The position numbers and the translations under genes are program-made. From NCBI GenBank assembly GCA_947179485.1, contig OX359246.1, positions 31,372,001 through 31,436,000 on the forward strand: a stretch of DNA of 64,000 bases, written 5' to 3'. The DNA comes from Allacma fusca (Eukaryota > Arthropoda > Collembola > Symphypleona > Sminthuridae). Under the pieces are notes generated by a model, which had not been told where the DNA came from, made no database searches, and worked only from the letters and a program-made list of their open reading frames with translations. Positions 38,101 through 48,236 of the stretch are shown here, in pieces. The number at the start of each line of letters is the position of its first letter. Within the stretch, counting starts at the first letter, position 1.

Positions 38101-39734
38101 ATGTTCATCAAACTGATCGTAGTCCCAATACGTAGGTCGGATCTTCGCAGGACTTTCACCATAATTTGTATTTGTGGTATAGATAGTACCCGTACGGGCG
38201 AGCACGTATGTATCCAGATGCTTGGGGTCCACAGAATAGTAAGTATCGTCATCTGGAAACAACAAAAGATGTAAATTGCCAACTAAAATCTGTCTACATG
38301 ACATATGGAAAGGCAAGACTCTGGACCTATTACGTAATGACTACGAAACATACCAGGACACCAGGGATTGAAGATAATGTAGAGCGGTCTTGCAAACACG
38401 TTCCTTCTGGAAGTTTGATTCTCCCGAGTGGCTAACAACACTTCCAAATCCCATTTCCCGACGGCACATTTCGGGGAAGGTGTCACCTGTAAAATCCAGG
38501 ATGACTGAACATTACTTATTTTCTATTATTTCCCAACTATTTCACTCCTTCTGCATAAAGCATACTTGTAAATTTGTTGATTGCATATAATTACCCTAAT
38601 TACGCTAATTTCCATGAAGGTTTATGATCTCTTTACACATATGCATTAATTATTGCATCGTCAAGGGGGTTCTTACGTTAACAGTTATCTTCTTTCCATT
38701 ATATGACGCAACGTGGGCCAACCAACCATTGGTAGAGTCCTTGGTCTCCTTATCATTAACATTAATATGGACAGTAGAAGGACGAAAGGGCGCATCATGA
38801 TGAGACTTCTTTTTGGACTGACCCACTACAATTAATAGGGAAATTGTACACTTGGAATTTCTTTCAATTATAATACGACTCCTAGTAACTACACATTATT
38901 ATTCATTCCTGATCGGGATGTTCAATGTTATACAAAGTAAATGACCAGCTAATTCAAGTACGGAGGGTGTCTTAATAATATTAACTTACATCGCAGCACA
39001 AAGTTGAGCGTAACAACATCGGACCCTTTCACATAGGGATTATCGAACTCCAACTCCAAGGAGAATTCCTGCCCACGTCGGACAACTAACTGCTGATTAA
39101 CCCGATCCTGATCCTGGCGCATCACAAAGTATAAACTTGTCCGATGTTGCTTTCCATTTACTTCGATATTCAAATCCGCATCCTTCAAATGCAATGCCTT
39201 TTCATCGACCTGCTTGTGGGGATCTTTAGATGGAACTGTACAAACAACAGAGAATTTAGTTTAATTCCATACTTGTAGATTGTATGTACGAAGCAAATAA
39301 GGAAACAATGTCCAAAAAGTAATTCATATCAAAAAAATATGAAACTCATTCACTAATAATAATAATTTCATAAAAAATTCATAAAATACATAATGAAACT
39401 TATCGAGATTTTTAGCTTACCCTCAGTAAACATTTGCGAGCCCGAGACGTTTCCTGGTTCTGCCGCAGCCGGAGCCCTGTAAAAATAAAAGAATATTCCA
39501 TTAATTACAATAAACAGTACACTTTGGAGCGGAAGTAAACAAATTAAATGTAATCCCAGACTGTAACTTTGTAGACTTTCAGGAATAAGAAATCATCTTA
39601 AACTTATAATCTGCAAGTTCTGTAAGAACTCCAGTCAGAATTTTAAGATTAACTAAATCAAGGGGCACTGTGAGACACTCACGGAGCACAAAAAAAGGAA
39701 AGAACACTTGGGATTTTAAAAAAATTCCTTACAT
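35133..39734 (-). CDS. Tg: Transglutaminase TG4 (15 exons, 792 aa, split start codon)
   Basis: Transglutaminase, closest to TG3. Exons from 5': 39733-39734 (AT), 39421-39476, 38990-39235, 38677-38825, 38354-38486, 37990-38252, 37670-37850, 37307-37475, 36830-37138, 36633-36715, 36307-36472, 35940-36085, 35676-35839, 35432-35577, 35133-35298 (2379 nt). The 56-nt second exon differs from TG3 by a single base. Triad: C334 ([10 protein letters not shown]), H403 (YHVWCEAW), D426 (GWQVVDATPQE). The region before C334 is about a dozen residues shorter than in TG3 (TTKQPVKYGQC), as in TG1. The exon at 37990-38252 carries an insertion (TTNTNYGESPAKIRP) in the core domain. Nothing suggests inactivation. 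Confidence 0.94.
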
Positions 39735-39854
39735 TTTGAAACGTTGATCTTCGCTTAGGAGAGAAACCCTTTGAAAATTTAGAAAAATTAAAATTTCTAA
39801 GGAATTACAAAAAATCTATTTGATTTGATAGTTGATAAAGGACCAGAACTTCCG

Positions 39855-40013
39855 TACTTAACGACGACGGCTGAACATTAAGAAGTCTCTTTGGGCCTTC
39901 AACCTCTTTTTATATGTTTATGTAGCGTTAAGAATTTTGCATAGCGTCTCTCAAGCCAGGAATAAGAGTTTGAGATAAAATGATGTCTGTCACTGGAGTC
40001 TATTTTAGGTCAT
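39855..40013 (-). promoter_or_regulatory. TG4 promoter and conserved upstream block
   Basis: Almost identical to the TG3 promoter. Minus-strand TATA-like ACATATAAAAAG (39906-39917), initiator-like TTCAGCCGTCGTC, gcatagcgtctctcaag (39939-39955), and the block 39982-40013 in which gatgtc carries an extra tgtc before cactggagtctattttaggt. Confidence 0.62.
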
Positions 40014-40999
40014 CGACGGCTCCCGTGAATTCCAGGTGAATATGCATACATTACCCCTGTTTTTTTAACTCTGTCAAATGTGCCACCTGTCACGGAGATA
40101 TTTTTATCTCAGAATGTAACCTCCTCTCAATGAAGTGATTTGTTTCAGGTATGCAGCAAAACCAAAATAGGGAAGCAAACTCAGTTTTAGGGAAGTGCTT
40201 GATGTGTATGTACTTACGCATGTAGTTGAACTTATATTTATTTATCCTTTACTTCTTGTTTTATATTATTTGTACTGACAAGCTTATAGGGATACAAACA
40301 AATATACCTTCGCATGCAAATTAATTTGCTAATCTTGACCGGGTCATCGGTTACGTGAATTTGCATGCATCTCATGACATTATGTGTACAGAGTGACTTC
40401 CTTATAGCCCCTATAAAAAAGAAATTCATAAAGTATTTGAGTTTTTCATGTTGAGGCTGTGATAGATATTTTTTCAGAATTGTTTTAAAACCGAGGAAAA
40501 ATTACTATATTTGGCCATTTCCTACCAAATTGACCCCATGAACTCTGAGGTTATAAAGGTGACCTTAAATGTTGTTGCTAGGACTTTTTATGGACCCACA
40601 TAAAAAACTGGTGAGACCAGGCGCTTGGAAATTGCGTCCATACCTTAAACATGTTACCGGGATTTTAGTTATACGTTGGCGTTATAAACACAAAACGATC
40701 GGAGAAACTCCCGGGACCATTTCGAGCACATCTTGTAGAAGTGTCAACTCCGAAAGTTTGTACATCTGAAGCATGTATTCCACTTTGTACTCAGATAAAA
40801 TAATAAGACTGAAATAAATTCCAACATGGAGATATGCGTCGGGGGATTCGGTGTGTATGTGATTCTTTAAAAGTTTGCTGACCAAATATGATGGTAAAAA
40901 TGTTTAAAATAATCAAGCCTTCTACATTTTCATGTAGAAAAAGCAAATTTAAAAACCTGTAATCTCACCCCGGCCTCTGTATATCAGATATTCCCTATG

Positions 41000-41430
41000 G
41001 AAAGCCCATAAAAATCCTCAAAAAAGAGCTTCAAAATATATTCTTGGAAAAATTGAGCATTGAAATAGAAACTTAATTGTTGAATTCAAAATCTGTAAAA
41101 AGAAATTGACAGACGTCAGTGAACAAATGTTTTGCTAAATCTGAAAAAGAATCTCTACAAAATGGAAAAATGAAATATTTTATGAGTTTCTCTGTTATGT
41201 GGGCTATGGAGAAGGGGCCGTTTTGTGTCACACCGTATAATGCAGACTTGTAATAAAATTAATCATTAGTCTCACAATAACCTCTACCTCCCAAAATAAT
41301 TACAACAATATGGGGTATTTGTTATTTAAATTTTGTTTAGTTGCCAGCTCGATAATATTGTGTTAGCATACTATTACTACTGCTACTACAATGTATTTAT
41401 TTGGCCGGTTTTTTCAGAAATGACATAAAT
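41000..41430. repeat. Dispersed repeat copy A
   Basis: It shares an ordered set of phrases with 47320-47810: gcttcaaaa.atattcttgg, aaaaa.tg, ttgaattcaaaatct, ttttat.agt, cacaataa, tatttgttatttaaatttt, gccaatatcatt-like, and tactactgctactacaatgt. A third, weaker copy is at 56600-56850. It is non-coding and lies upstream of TG4 as part of the duplicated flank. Confidence 0.6.
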
Positions 41431-41586
41431 TCTTGTTTCTCATGATACACTCAAAAAGTATTAAATATCCTTACAATAACTAAAATAGGATTTATTTATG
41501 GCTTTCCCTGCCCTAGAGGAAACCCGGAATAATAAAGTTGGGGTTTAATATTAGCTATACGTATATAAATGCAGCAACATAAATAC

Positions 41587-41737
41587 CCCAGTCAACAATT
41601 ACCATTCGCCAACATTTCGCCAACATTAAAAATTGTTCGTCTTGGAACAACTTGAACCTAGTTGGCGATTGTGGGCCAACGCTGGCCCAATGTTGCCCCA
41701 ACGGCTATTTCCAACAATTCGCCAATTGCTGACTGGG
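41587..41737. mobile_element. Short MITE with cccagtca(a/g)caatt inverted ends
   Basis: The left end CCCAGTCAACAATT and the right end AATTGCTGACTGGG are inverted copies. The 151-bp interior is a chain of gccaacattt, ttcgccaa and tggcccaac variants in both orientations. No secure target duplication was seen because the Tc1-like element begins at its right edge. Confidence 0.75.
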
Positions 41738-41740
41738 ACA

Positions 41741-43032
41741 GTAGGTAGCACACACATATGTTTTACACTTTTATTTTACAGAATTTAAAACTTGTAATTG
41801 AGATGAATTTTTTTCACATGCTCAATGTGATTCCCACTCTTGTGTACGATGAATCGGCAAAGAGCTTTCCACGGTCGGTACACTCGGTTGACCATGGACA
41901 GGTCGACTTTGCGCCACGTCTCTACAGGACTTTCCAAAGCCCTTTTTCGGTTGTAGGAGCGCGACGCCCTAGGCGTTTTTTATGGTAGCCAAAACTAAAA
42001 AAACCGTTTGGCTGGCGTCAGGCGACTTAATAGTTATTTCGCTATTTGTAATGATCTTCACACCGGTAGATTTCCTCACATCTTGAGCGTGGGCCTGACT
42101 TTTCCGGGCAGTGTTGGAGGATGCTGTGTCATGGTGTATGAACACCTTGTCCAGGACCCCACTGTAGACTGATGGAATGTGGCGATTCATTAGTGGCCTT
42201 AAAACACGGTCATTATAGCACTCTTTATTTATTTGTACTTTTCGTGGCACTTTAATGAGGGGCAACACTCCTCTACCACATATTCCCCCAACCGCCATTA
42301 CTGTCTTGAAGAACTTGTCCTAGTCCACGTACCAGTCTTCCGGAATTTTTTCCGTCTTGGTAACGTAAAAAACTCTTCGTTTCCCTTTGGTATTCCGGAC
42401 TTCGAATAAAGCCGCATCCAATGGCACTAAAATTTCGGACCTTTTGCCGGCAAGATGACGCTCATTCCGGATTCGGCTATTCGGTTTCCGATTGGCCATG
42501 TGGCGCTGGGTCAACTTATAAACTCGATGTTTGTGACGAATTTCCTTGTTGAGTGTAGAAATAATTTTTCTCACCGCACTCGGGGATAATTTTACTCTTC
42601 GAGAAATATCTTTCTGGGTAGGCGGGTTCACCTTGGACACCAATATCGGATCTGGCTTACAATGGGTGGTTTTGCTTAGAGAGGCGGGTATTTCTTTTTC
42701 GTTGATGGAAGGTCACTAGCTTTAACTTTGCGCCTCAAGCCTTTTTGATTTATTATATTGGTCACTGTCACATGGGAAATTCTAATTCCCTGCACTTTAA
42801 GTTTCCTACTTATTGCACGGGAGCTAAATCCCCCCGTGGAAAGTCGCAAAACTGACCCCTCAACTTCCGGACTAAATTTCTTTGCCATTTTAATAAACAC
42901 GGACGGTTGCATAAGCTCAATGTGAAGGCCATAAATGCCGCTCTAATTTACAATTAGCGGTTTGGCCCATACGTCATCAGTGACGACTCTAAATGTTGTC
43001 TGAAAGTGTAAAAAATATGTGTGTTACCTGTA
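41741..43032 (-). mobile_element. Decayed Tc1/mariner-like transposon
   Basis: Imperfect terminal inverted repeats: ggtagcacacacatatg...ttttacactttt on the left, and the reverse of gtgtaaaaaatatgtgtgtta on the right, next to TA. The transposase is read on the minus strand in three pieces. 42676-42897 holds the helix-turn-helix region (KFSPEVEGSVLRL, FSSRAISRKL). 42310-42645 holds the second HTH and the first catalytic Asp region (ILVPLDAALF). 41969-42309 holds the second Asp (VFIHHDTASSN) and third Asp (KSPDAS), about 36 residues apart. A frameshift separates the first two pieces and an in-frame TAG follows WYVD at about 42318-42320, so the copy cannot make intact transposase. Confidence 0.9.
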
Positions 43033-43379
43033 TGTACAGATAATGCCCATATTGAGAAACTCAATCAAACAATTTAATTAAACATGTTTTCAAAAATTGA
43101 GGGCATGTTCATAAATATATTGTCTTACTGCACCCTGTGTTTATGGATTTCATTTACTGCTTATAGTGGTAACTGGATAGTTAATGCAGATCCCATTAAC
43201 ATATCTCGTTGAAATGTTATTGCGAGGTTGGTATTAAAATCATTCCCGTGTTTGTCAGCAGCCTTAACAATTTATTGCAACAGCCCATCAATTATCCATA
43301 GCTTGTCTTGTCCAGCTTAGGATTCTCAGAGGTCCATTCAGGTAAACTGTGAGATACAGTTTAATGTTTTTAATTATGA

Positions 43380-43960
43380 CAAAACGTTTTCCAGTGTACT
43401 GAATGTACTTACTAATTTGCAATGAGTAATAATTAAATTTATTGACAAGGAATTATGAAATGTTTACAGAATTTAACATCCTTGCAATGAATTGAACTGT
43501 TTATTTGTCGTGGTCTCATCTTTATAGCAACAAATAAAGTAGACTCTTGTGTTCATGCACTACTCTGTAGAAAAAAACATCTCTTGTGAAAGAAGTAACT
43601 ACACGGGTCGCTAAATATTGAGCTGTTATACTCTGATGATGCAGTGGTACAACAGTATGTTTTAATGAAAGGATTTTTTTTGACAAAACAAATCAGTAAT
43701 AATTCCACTCTACCTGAAGTCAGAACCCCAGCAAATACCCAGCACTGTCCACACTTAGCAGGAAGGGGTATTTGCTTGGCTCTGTAGTATATATTGCTGC
43801 AAGTTTTCTTAAATACATGTCCAGGAATGTCATTGCTTTCACTATTGATTGGTTTGCAAAAATTAAAAGTATTAAAATATAGATTTAGCCGGAAAACAGG
43901 AGTGCTTGACCAAAACTTAACTCTTAACGACGACGGGTGCACATTAAAAAAAATCTTGAT
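43380..43960 (-). pseudogene. Collapsed transglutaminase copy (3' flank + core exon + promoter scrap)
   Basis: Three pieces of a TG unit are squeezed into 0.6 kb. 43448-43600 matches the 3' flank shared by TG2, TG3 and TG4 (acaaataaagtagactc, tcttgtgaaagaagt). About 43715-43860 matches the active-site exon (YYRAKQ, then [15 protein letters not shown]) with the middle of the exon deleted, and its acceptor AG is mutated (ggtttgcaaaaatt versus the functional cctggttgcaaaaa). About 43915-43955 matches the promoter (cttaacgacgacgggtgcac). All other exons are gone, so it cannot be functional. Confidence 0.8.
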
Positions 43961-44130
43961 GCATGGGGTTGTAATAATTTTATTTATTTATTTTATATTT
44001 TACTTGCTGTTTTATTATTTGTACTTGTAGAGATCCAAGCAAACACTTTCGAATGCAAAATAATTTACTAAATGTGTTCGGGTCGTCGGGAACGTGACCT
44101 TGCAGCCATGTCATCACACTATGTGTACAG

Positions 44131-44335
44131 ATAAGGCTTCCATCCGATCGGATAAATCGAATATCCGATCCGAATCCGATCCGAACCGAAATTTTCGGAT
44201 CGGATACGGATGAATGAAATTTGTATCCGATCCGATCGTTACGGATCGGATAATAAGAAAATTTATCCGAAAATTTTGGATAAGTGCTGCTATCCGATCC
44301 GATCCGCGGATATCCGAAATTATCCGAAGTGATGA
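44131..44335. repeat. Motif-array repeat of CGGATCGGAT type
   Basis: Dense array of atccgatccg and cggatcggat variants in both orientations, starting aaggcttccatccgatcgg. The composition is unlike its surroundings. No right terminus matching ggcttccatcc was found, so this looks like one end of a truncated non-autonomous element. Confidence 0.65.
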
Positions 44336-44534
44336 TAATGGAAAAAAGTATTAGGAATTTTCACTAAAAGCTTTTTACTACATCAAAATATTAATAATTT
44401 TTGCATACATTACAAACTGAAGAAAAATATTACAAACAAAGCGTCACAACCGGTGAGTTTATAGCATCAGGAGAGTTCGGACAAACAATGTTATAAACAA
44501 TGTTTAATACAAATATTCCTTACTTTATTTTCAG

Positions 44535-45428
44535 ATTCACAAACTCCTGGGATGACTAATTATTATAGCGCATTACCATTCCATGAAATGTATTTAGTAG
44601 TGCTCCCTTATGGACTGTCGGTTTGTTTATTATGTACCTTGATCATTTTGGTAACTACAACCGACGCGACGTACATGTTGCATGCCATTCTTCCCCAGGA
44701 CTGGAACTCATGCACCTTTATCATTGTAGCGTCCGTAATAGTAGAATTCACATTGAGATGTCAAAACAGCGCAGCATATTTCCTGTGTAGCTACGTTATT
44801 TTAGGATAATATGCTCTCCCACACATGGTTAACACACATTTGAAACGTGTCGACATCCGACTCAAGTAATTATTCTAACATAGAAATTGTTTTAATATAT
44901 TTACTCAAATATTCTTGGGCGGAAAATCCCTTTTTAATTAAATATTTTTCATTCAGATTGGAAGCACTGAATCAGCAAAACTTAACAAGCATCTGCAAAG
45001 ACTTGACTCTTGCATCTTTGGAGATACGACTTTATAACCATACATATGCATCAACCAACTACGTGGTGAAAACGATTTGGCTTCTGATAGCCATCACTGG
45101 AATATTTGTGGGCGTTCGACATTGGCACGTATCTCCTGGCCTGTCTATTTCAATGATGTCTTTAGGAGTCAACGGGACAGTCGCTTATATGCTATTCATG
45201 GGTCATGCATATGAAGTTCCGGAGAAAGTTCAGCAATTAAAAATGATGATTCTGGCTAAAACTGGTGATCTTCATAAAAATGAGAGACAATATTTACAAC
45301 GGATCTTGAGACGGATTCCTCCATGTGACATACGAGCTGGAAGTTTCTATACGTTGGACAGATCCACCACTCCAGCTTTTGTAGATTATGTTATTGGGCA
45401 AGTTTGTAGCTTACTGGTTGTATTTTAA
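44535..45428 (+). CDS. C-terminal exons of a multi-pass membrane protein, chemoreceptor-like
   Basis: Two exons: 44535-44784 (acceptor tttcag) and 44957-45428 (acceptor attcag), joined in frame to give about 240 residues ending at TAA. Hydropathy by eye gives four strong membrane segments: MYLVVLPYGLSVCLLCTLII, a span around FIIVASVIVEF, WLLIAITGIFVGV and a span around MMSLGVNGTVAYMLFM. The end, GSFYTLDRSTTPAFVDYVIG followed by QVCSLLVVF, resembles the C-terminal segment of arthropod gustatory/odorant-receptor-type proteins. This is pattern resemblance, not a match I can verify. The N-terminal exons are not found upstream, where the collapsed TG copy and a repeat lie, so the gene may be truncated. 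Confidence 0.5.
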
Positions 45429-45954
45429 GATTTAGTTTTGGGAATTTAGACCCTTTTAGCAGAACTACACAATATGATCCTTTATAACTACATATATATT
45501 CCTGTACACGTACGTAGTAAACCGGAGTATCTTACTATTATTTTGGTATTCTATCAAAATTTCAAACTTGTTTTAATTAGCTCAAACAGTATTTAGTTGG
45601 TAAATCGTCAGTGCTTACCCGGGTAATTATCCATAAATAACACTTTTATTCAAAATAATTCACGTGGAACCTAAATTCCACTGGTTGATAATTTATCTTC
45701 ACCCAACATTTTTCCCTATTGAAGTAAAATCTAAGTGAATAACTATTCAAATCTATCTATCTAAGATCGATCTATCTAAACTAATTAAAAGTGATAAAGA
45801 AATAGTGCGTGTTGTTTATTTTACCTGACGCTTGAAACATGTTATAGAAAATTATAAATAAACACTATACGCACACATGGTTCAATTGTTTATAAGGGAC
45901 GTAGACTCATTATCATTAGCGAACAGAAACGTTGCGTAAAATGCACCTTAAAAT

Positions 45955-46789
45955 CAGTGCTCGGCACGGGTATGGGTAATACTCGGGTAAACGGGTACGG
46001 GTACGGGTATGGGTACTACCCGGGTACCGATTTTGTGTACCCGATCAATTTCGGGTACTACCCGGGTACACTTTGTTCAGCTTAAAATTTCGGGTACGGA
46101 TACGGGTATGGGTACGGGTACAAGGATTTCAAAATGGGTATATACCCACCGGGTACGGGTATAATAGGGTCATTCAATCGCACCCACGACCATTGTACCC
46201 GAATATTCGGATACGTTGAGAATTGAGACATTTTGATGAATTTTATACCATCATGCCCATACGTTCGAAACTTCTGTCCATATTTTTAGTGTTTCTGAAT
46301 ATATATAGCGTAGTGTTAATACTCTTTTAACCTTACAACATACAATAAATGTATTTTAGATTGTAGCTAACATATCTGCTTTTTGGGAAACATGATTTTC
46401 TACTAGTCTAGTTTTTCTACTCTTCAATGAAAATATACAATATCAAATACAGCTCTAGCTAGTCAAAATTACACATTAAGGTGTCATGCATTATTGTACA
46501 TAACGTACTATACACTGCATTTAGAGAAATCTGGATATAAAGTACCCGAGTACGAGTACGGGTACTACACTGTGATACCCGAGTATGGGTTTTCGAGTAT
46601 TTTTCGGGTACGGGTACAAAGCGGGTACAGGTACATGGTTTGAGATTACATTACGGGTACGGGTATGAAAAATTTGTACCCGGATACTCGGGTATGGGTA
46701 CGGGTTTAGATACCAGACATTGCAATACCCGCACTTCGGGTACGGATACGGGTACGGGTACCGATTTTTCGTACCCGTGCCGAGCACTG
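45955..46789. mobile_element. hAT-like non-autonomous element made of GGGTAC arrays, 8-bp TSD (CTTAAAAT)
   Basis: CTTAAAAT flanks it at 45947-45954 and 46790-46797. Termini are inverted: CAGTGCTCGGCACGGGTA on the left, TACCCGTGCCGAGCACTG on the right. The outer 200-250 bases on each side are gggtacgggtatggg-type arrays in both orientations; the middle 350 bases are unique AT-rich DNA. The 835-bp element has no coding capacity. The left end of a second copy starts at 63795. Confidence 0.9.
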
Positions 46790-47319
46790 CTTAAAATACA
46801 ACTTGATAAAATATATAATTTATTTGATAATTATTTCGTTGAGAGTTATAAACTTCTTAAAACAAATACAATGGCTTATTTCTGCTTCTTTGTAGGATAA
46901 TGTCTCCACTGATTTATAATATATAGTTGTGGTTAGTTGTGAAGACAATTCGCGAAACTACAGTACATACGGGTTGTTTCGAAGAAATACGAGAAAGAAC
47001 AAACCGTTTGTCACCCCTATCGCTCCCAATACAGACTAACGCTTAAAATATTTGCTTCGCCCAGTTTGAATGAAGTTCTTTTCCAGGTTTTCGAAAATTT
47101 AATTCATTGTCAAGATTGTCGCCGACAGACCAGAGGGCGTCATAGATCCCGGCGTCGAATACTCAGGAAAATATGGGATACAAAATAAAACTACTCAGCC
47201 TACCATGTTACCATACATGCATACATGGTTAATGAGTGGGTGTCCCTCCGAATAAAGCTCATGCCGACAATTCTCAACGTAGAGATATCAGACGTTGCAT
47301 TTTGGAAAGCACTTGAAGT

Positions 47320-47810
47320 TTCAAGCAAACAAGCTTCAAAACATATTCTTGGAAAAACTGGCTGTTAAAATAAGCAATTAATTGCTGAATTCAAAATCTA
47401 TCCTATATCCTATCTATGTACTAAAAATCCGACTTTGTTTCACGTTCCTAATCCTAACCCCTACGTAAGCATAAAAAACCACGGGGATGCTGTCAATCAA
47501 ACAATTTTTTCAACAAATCTGGAAATGAATTTTAACAACACGGAAATATTAATTATTTTATAAGTGCATGCCTCCCTTATGCTGGCCACGGGGGAGCAAG
47601 CGTTTCGTACCACAACAGCATATAACGCAGGCATGCAATTAGTCGTTACAATTTCACAATAAGCTCTATCTCTCAACATATTTTCAATGGTATGAGGTCT
47701 TTCTTATTTAAATTTTTTTTAGCTTCAGACGGCCAATATCATTCACGTACCATTACTACAGCTACTACAATGTATTATTATGCAAGTTTTTTTCAGAAAT
47801 AAAATTCTCA
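47320..47810. repeat. Dispersed repeat copy B
   Basis: Diverged copy of 41000-41430 (gcttcaaaacatattcttgg, ctgaattcaaaatct, ttatttaaatttttttagc, accattactacagctacta). It lies between the receptor-like gene and the 3' end of TG5. Confidence 0.6.
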
Positions 47811-48236
47811 CTCAGTCAACAAGAAATATGTTCATAAACAGTGACATATACAATGCATTTATGTATTTAAAATGAACTCGGAGTGATATGGTGAGAGAGA
47901 ATGGGGAACAAGATATTTCAAGAAAGGATTTTGCCTTCCTTCCAAATTACTTCACATCCTCCTTAGTGTCTGGCCTTTATGTGAATGCAAATGAGAAAAA
48001 TGGAAAGTAAATGAATAGTTCCAGGAAGCTTTTGTCGTAAGAAAGAATTTAATTTTAAAATATCAATTTTTGAAAATGGCATTTCCATTATAGTAAAACT
48101 TATTTGTACTTCATTTAAATCAAGGTAAACAATCCGGGAAAAAATCCTTTTTAAATCCTCCTTAAAATAGATTCAGATCATCTAAAACATGTTCAGCTAC
48201 AAGTTGCGTGCGTATGATGTAGCAGAAGGGTTTCCT

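Noticed and set aside
46521-46900. Repetitive PYPYP-type and GYGTG-type open frames
   Set aside because: They are translations of the GGGTAC arrays of a non-coding transposable element.
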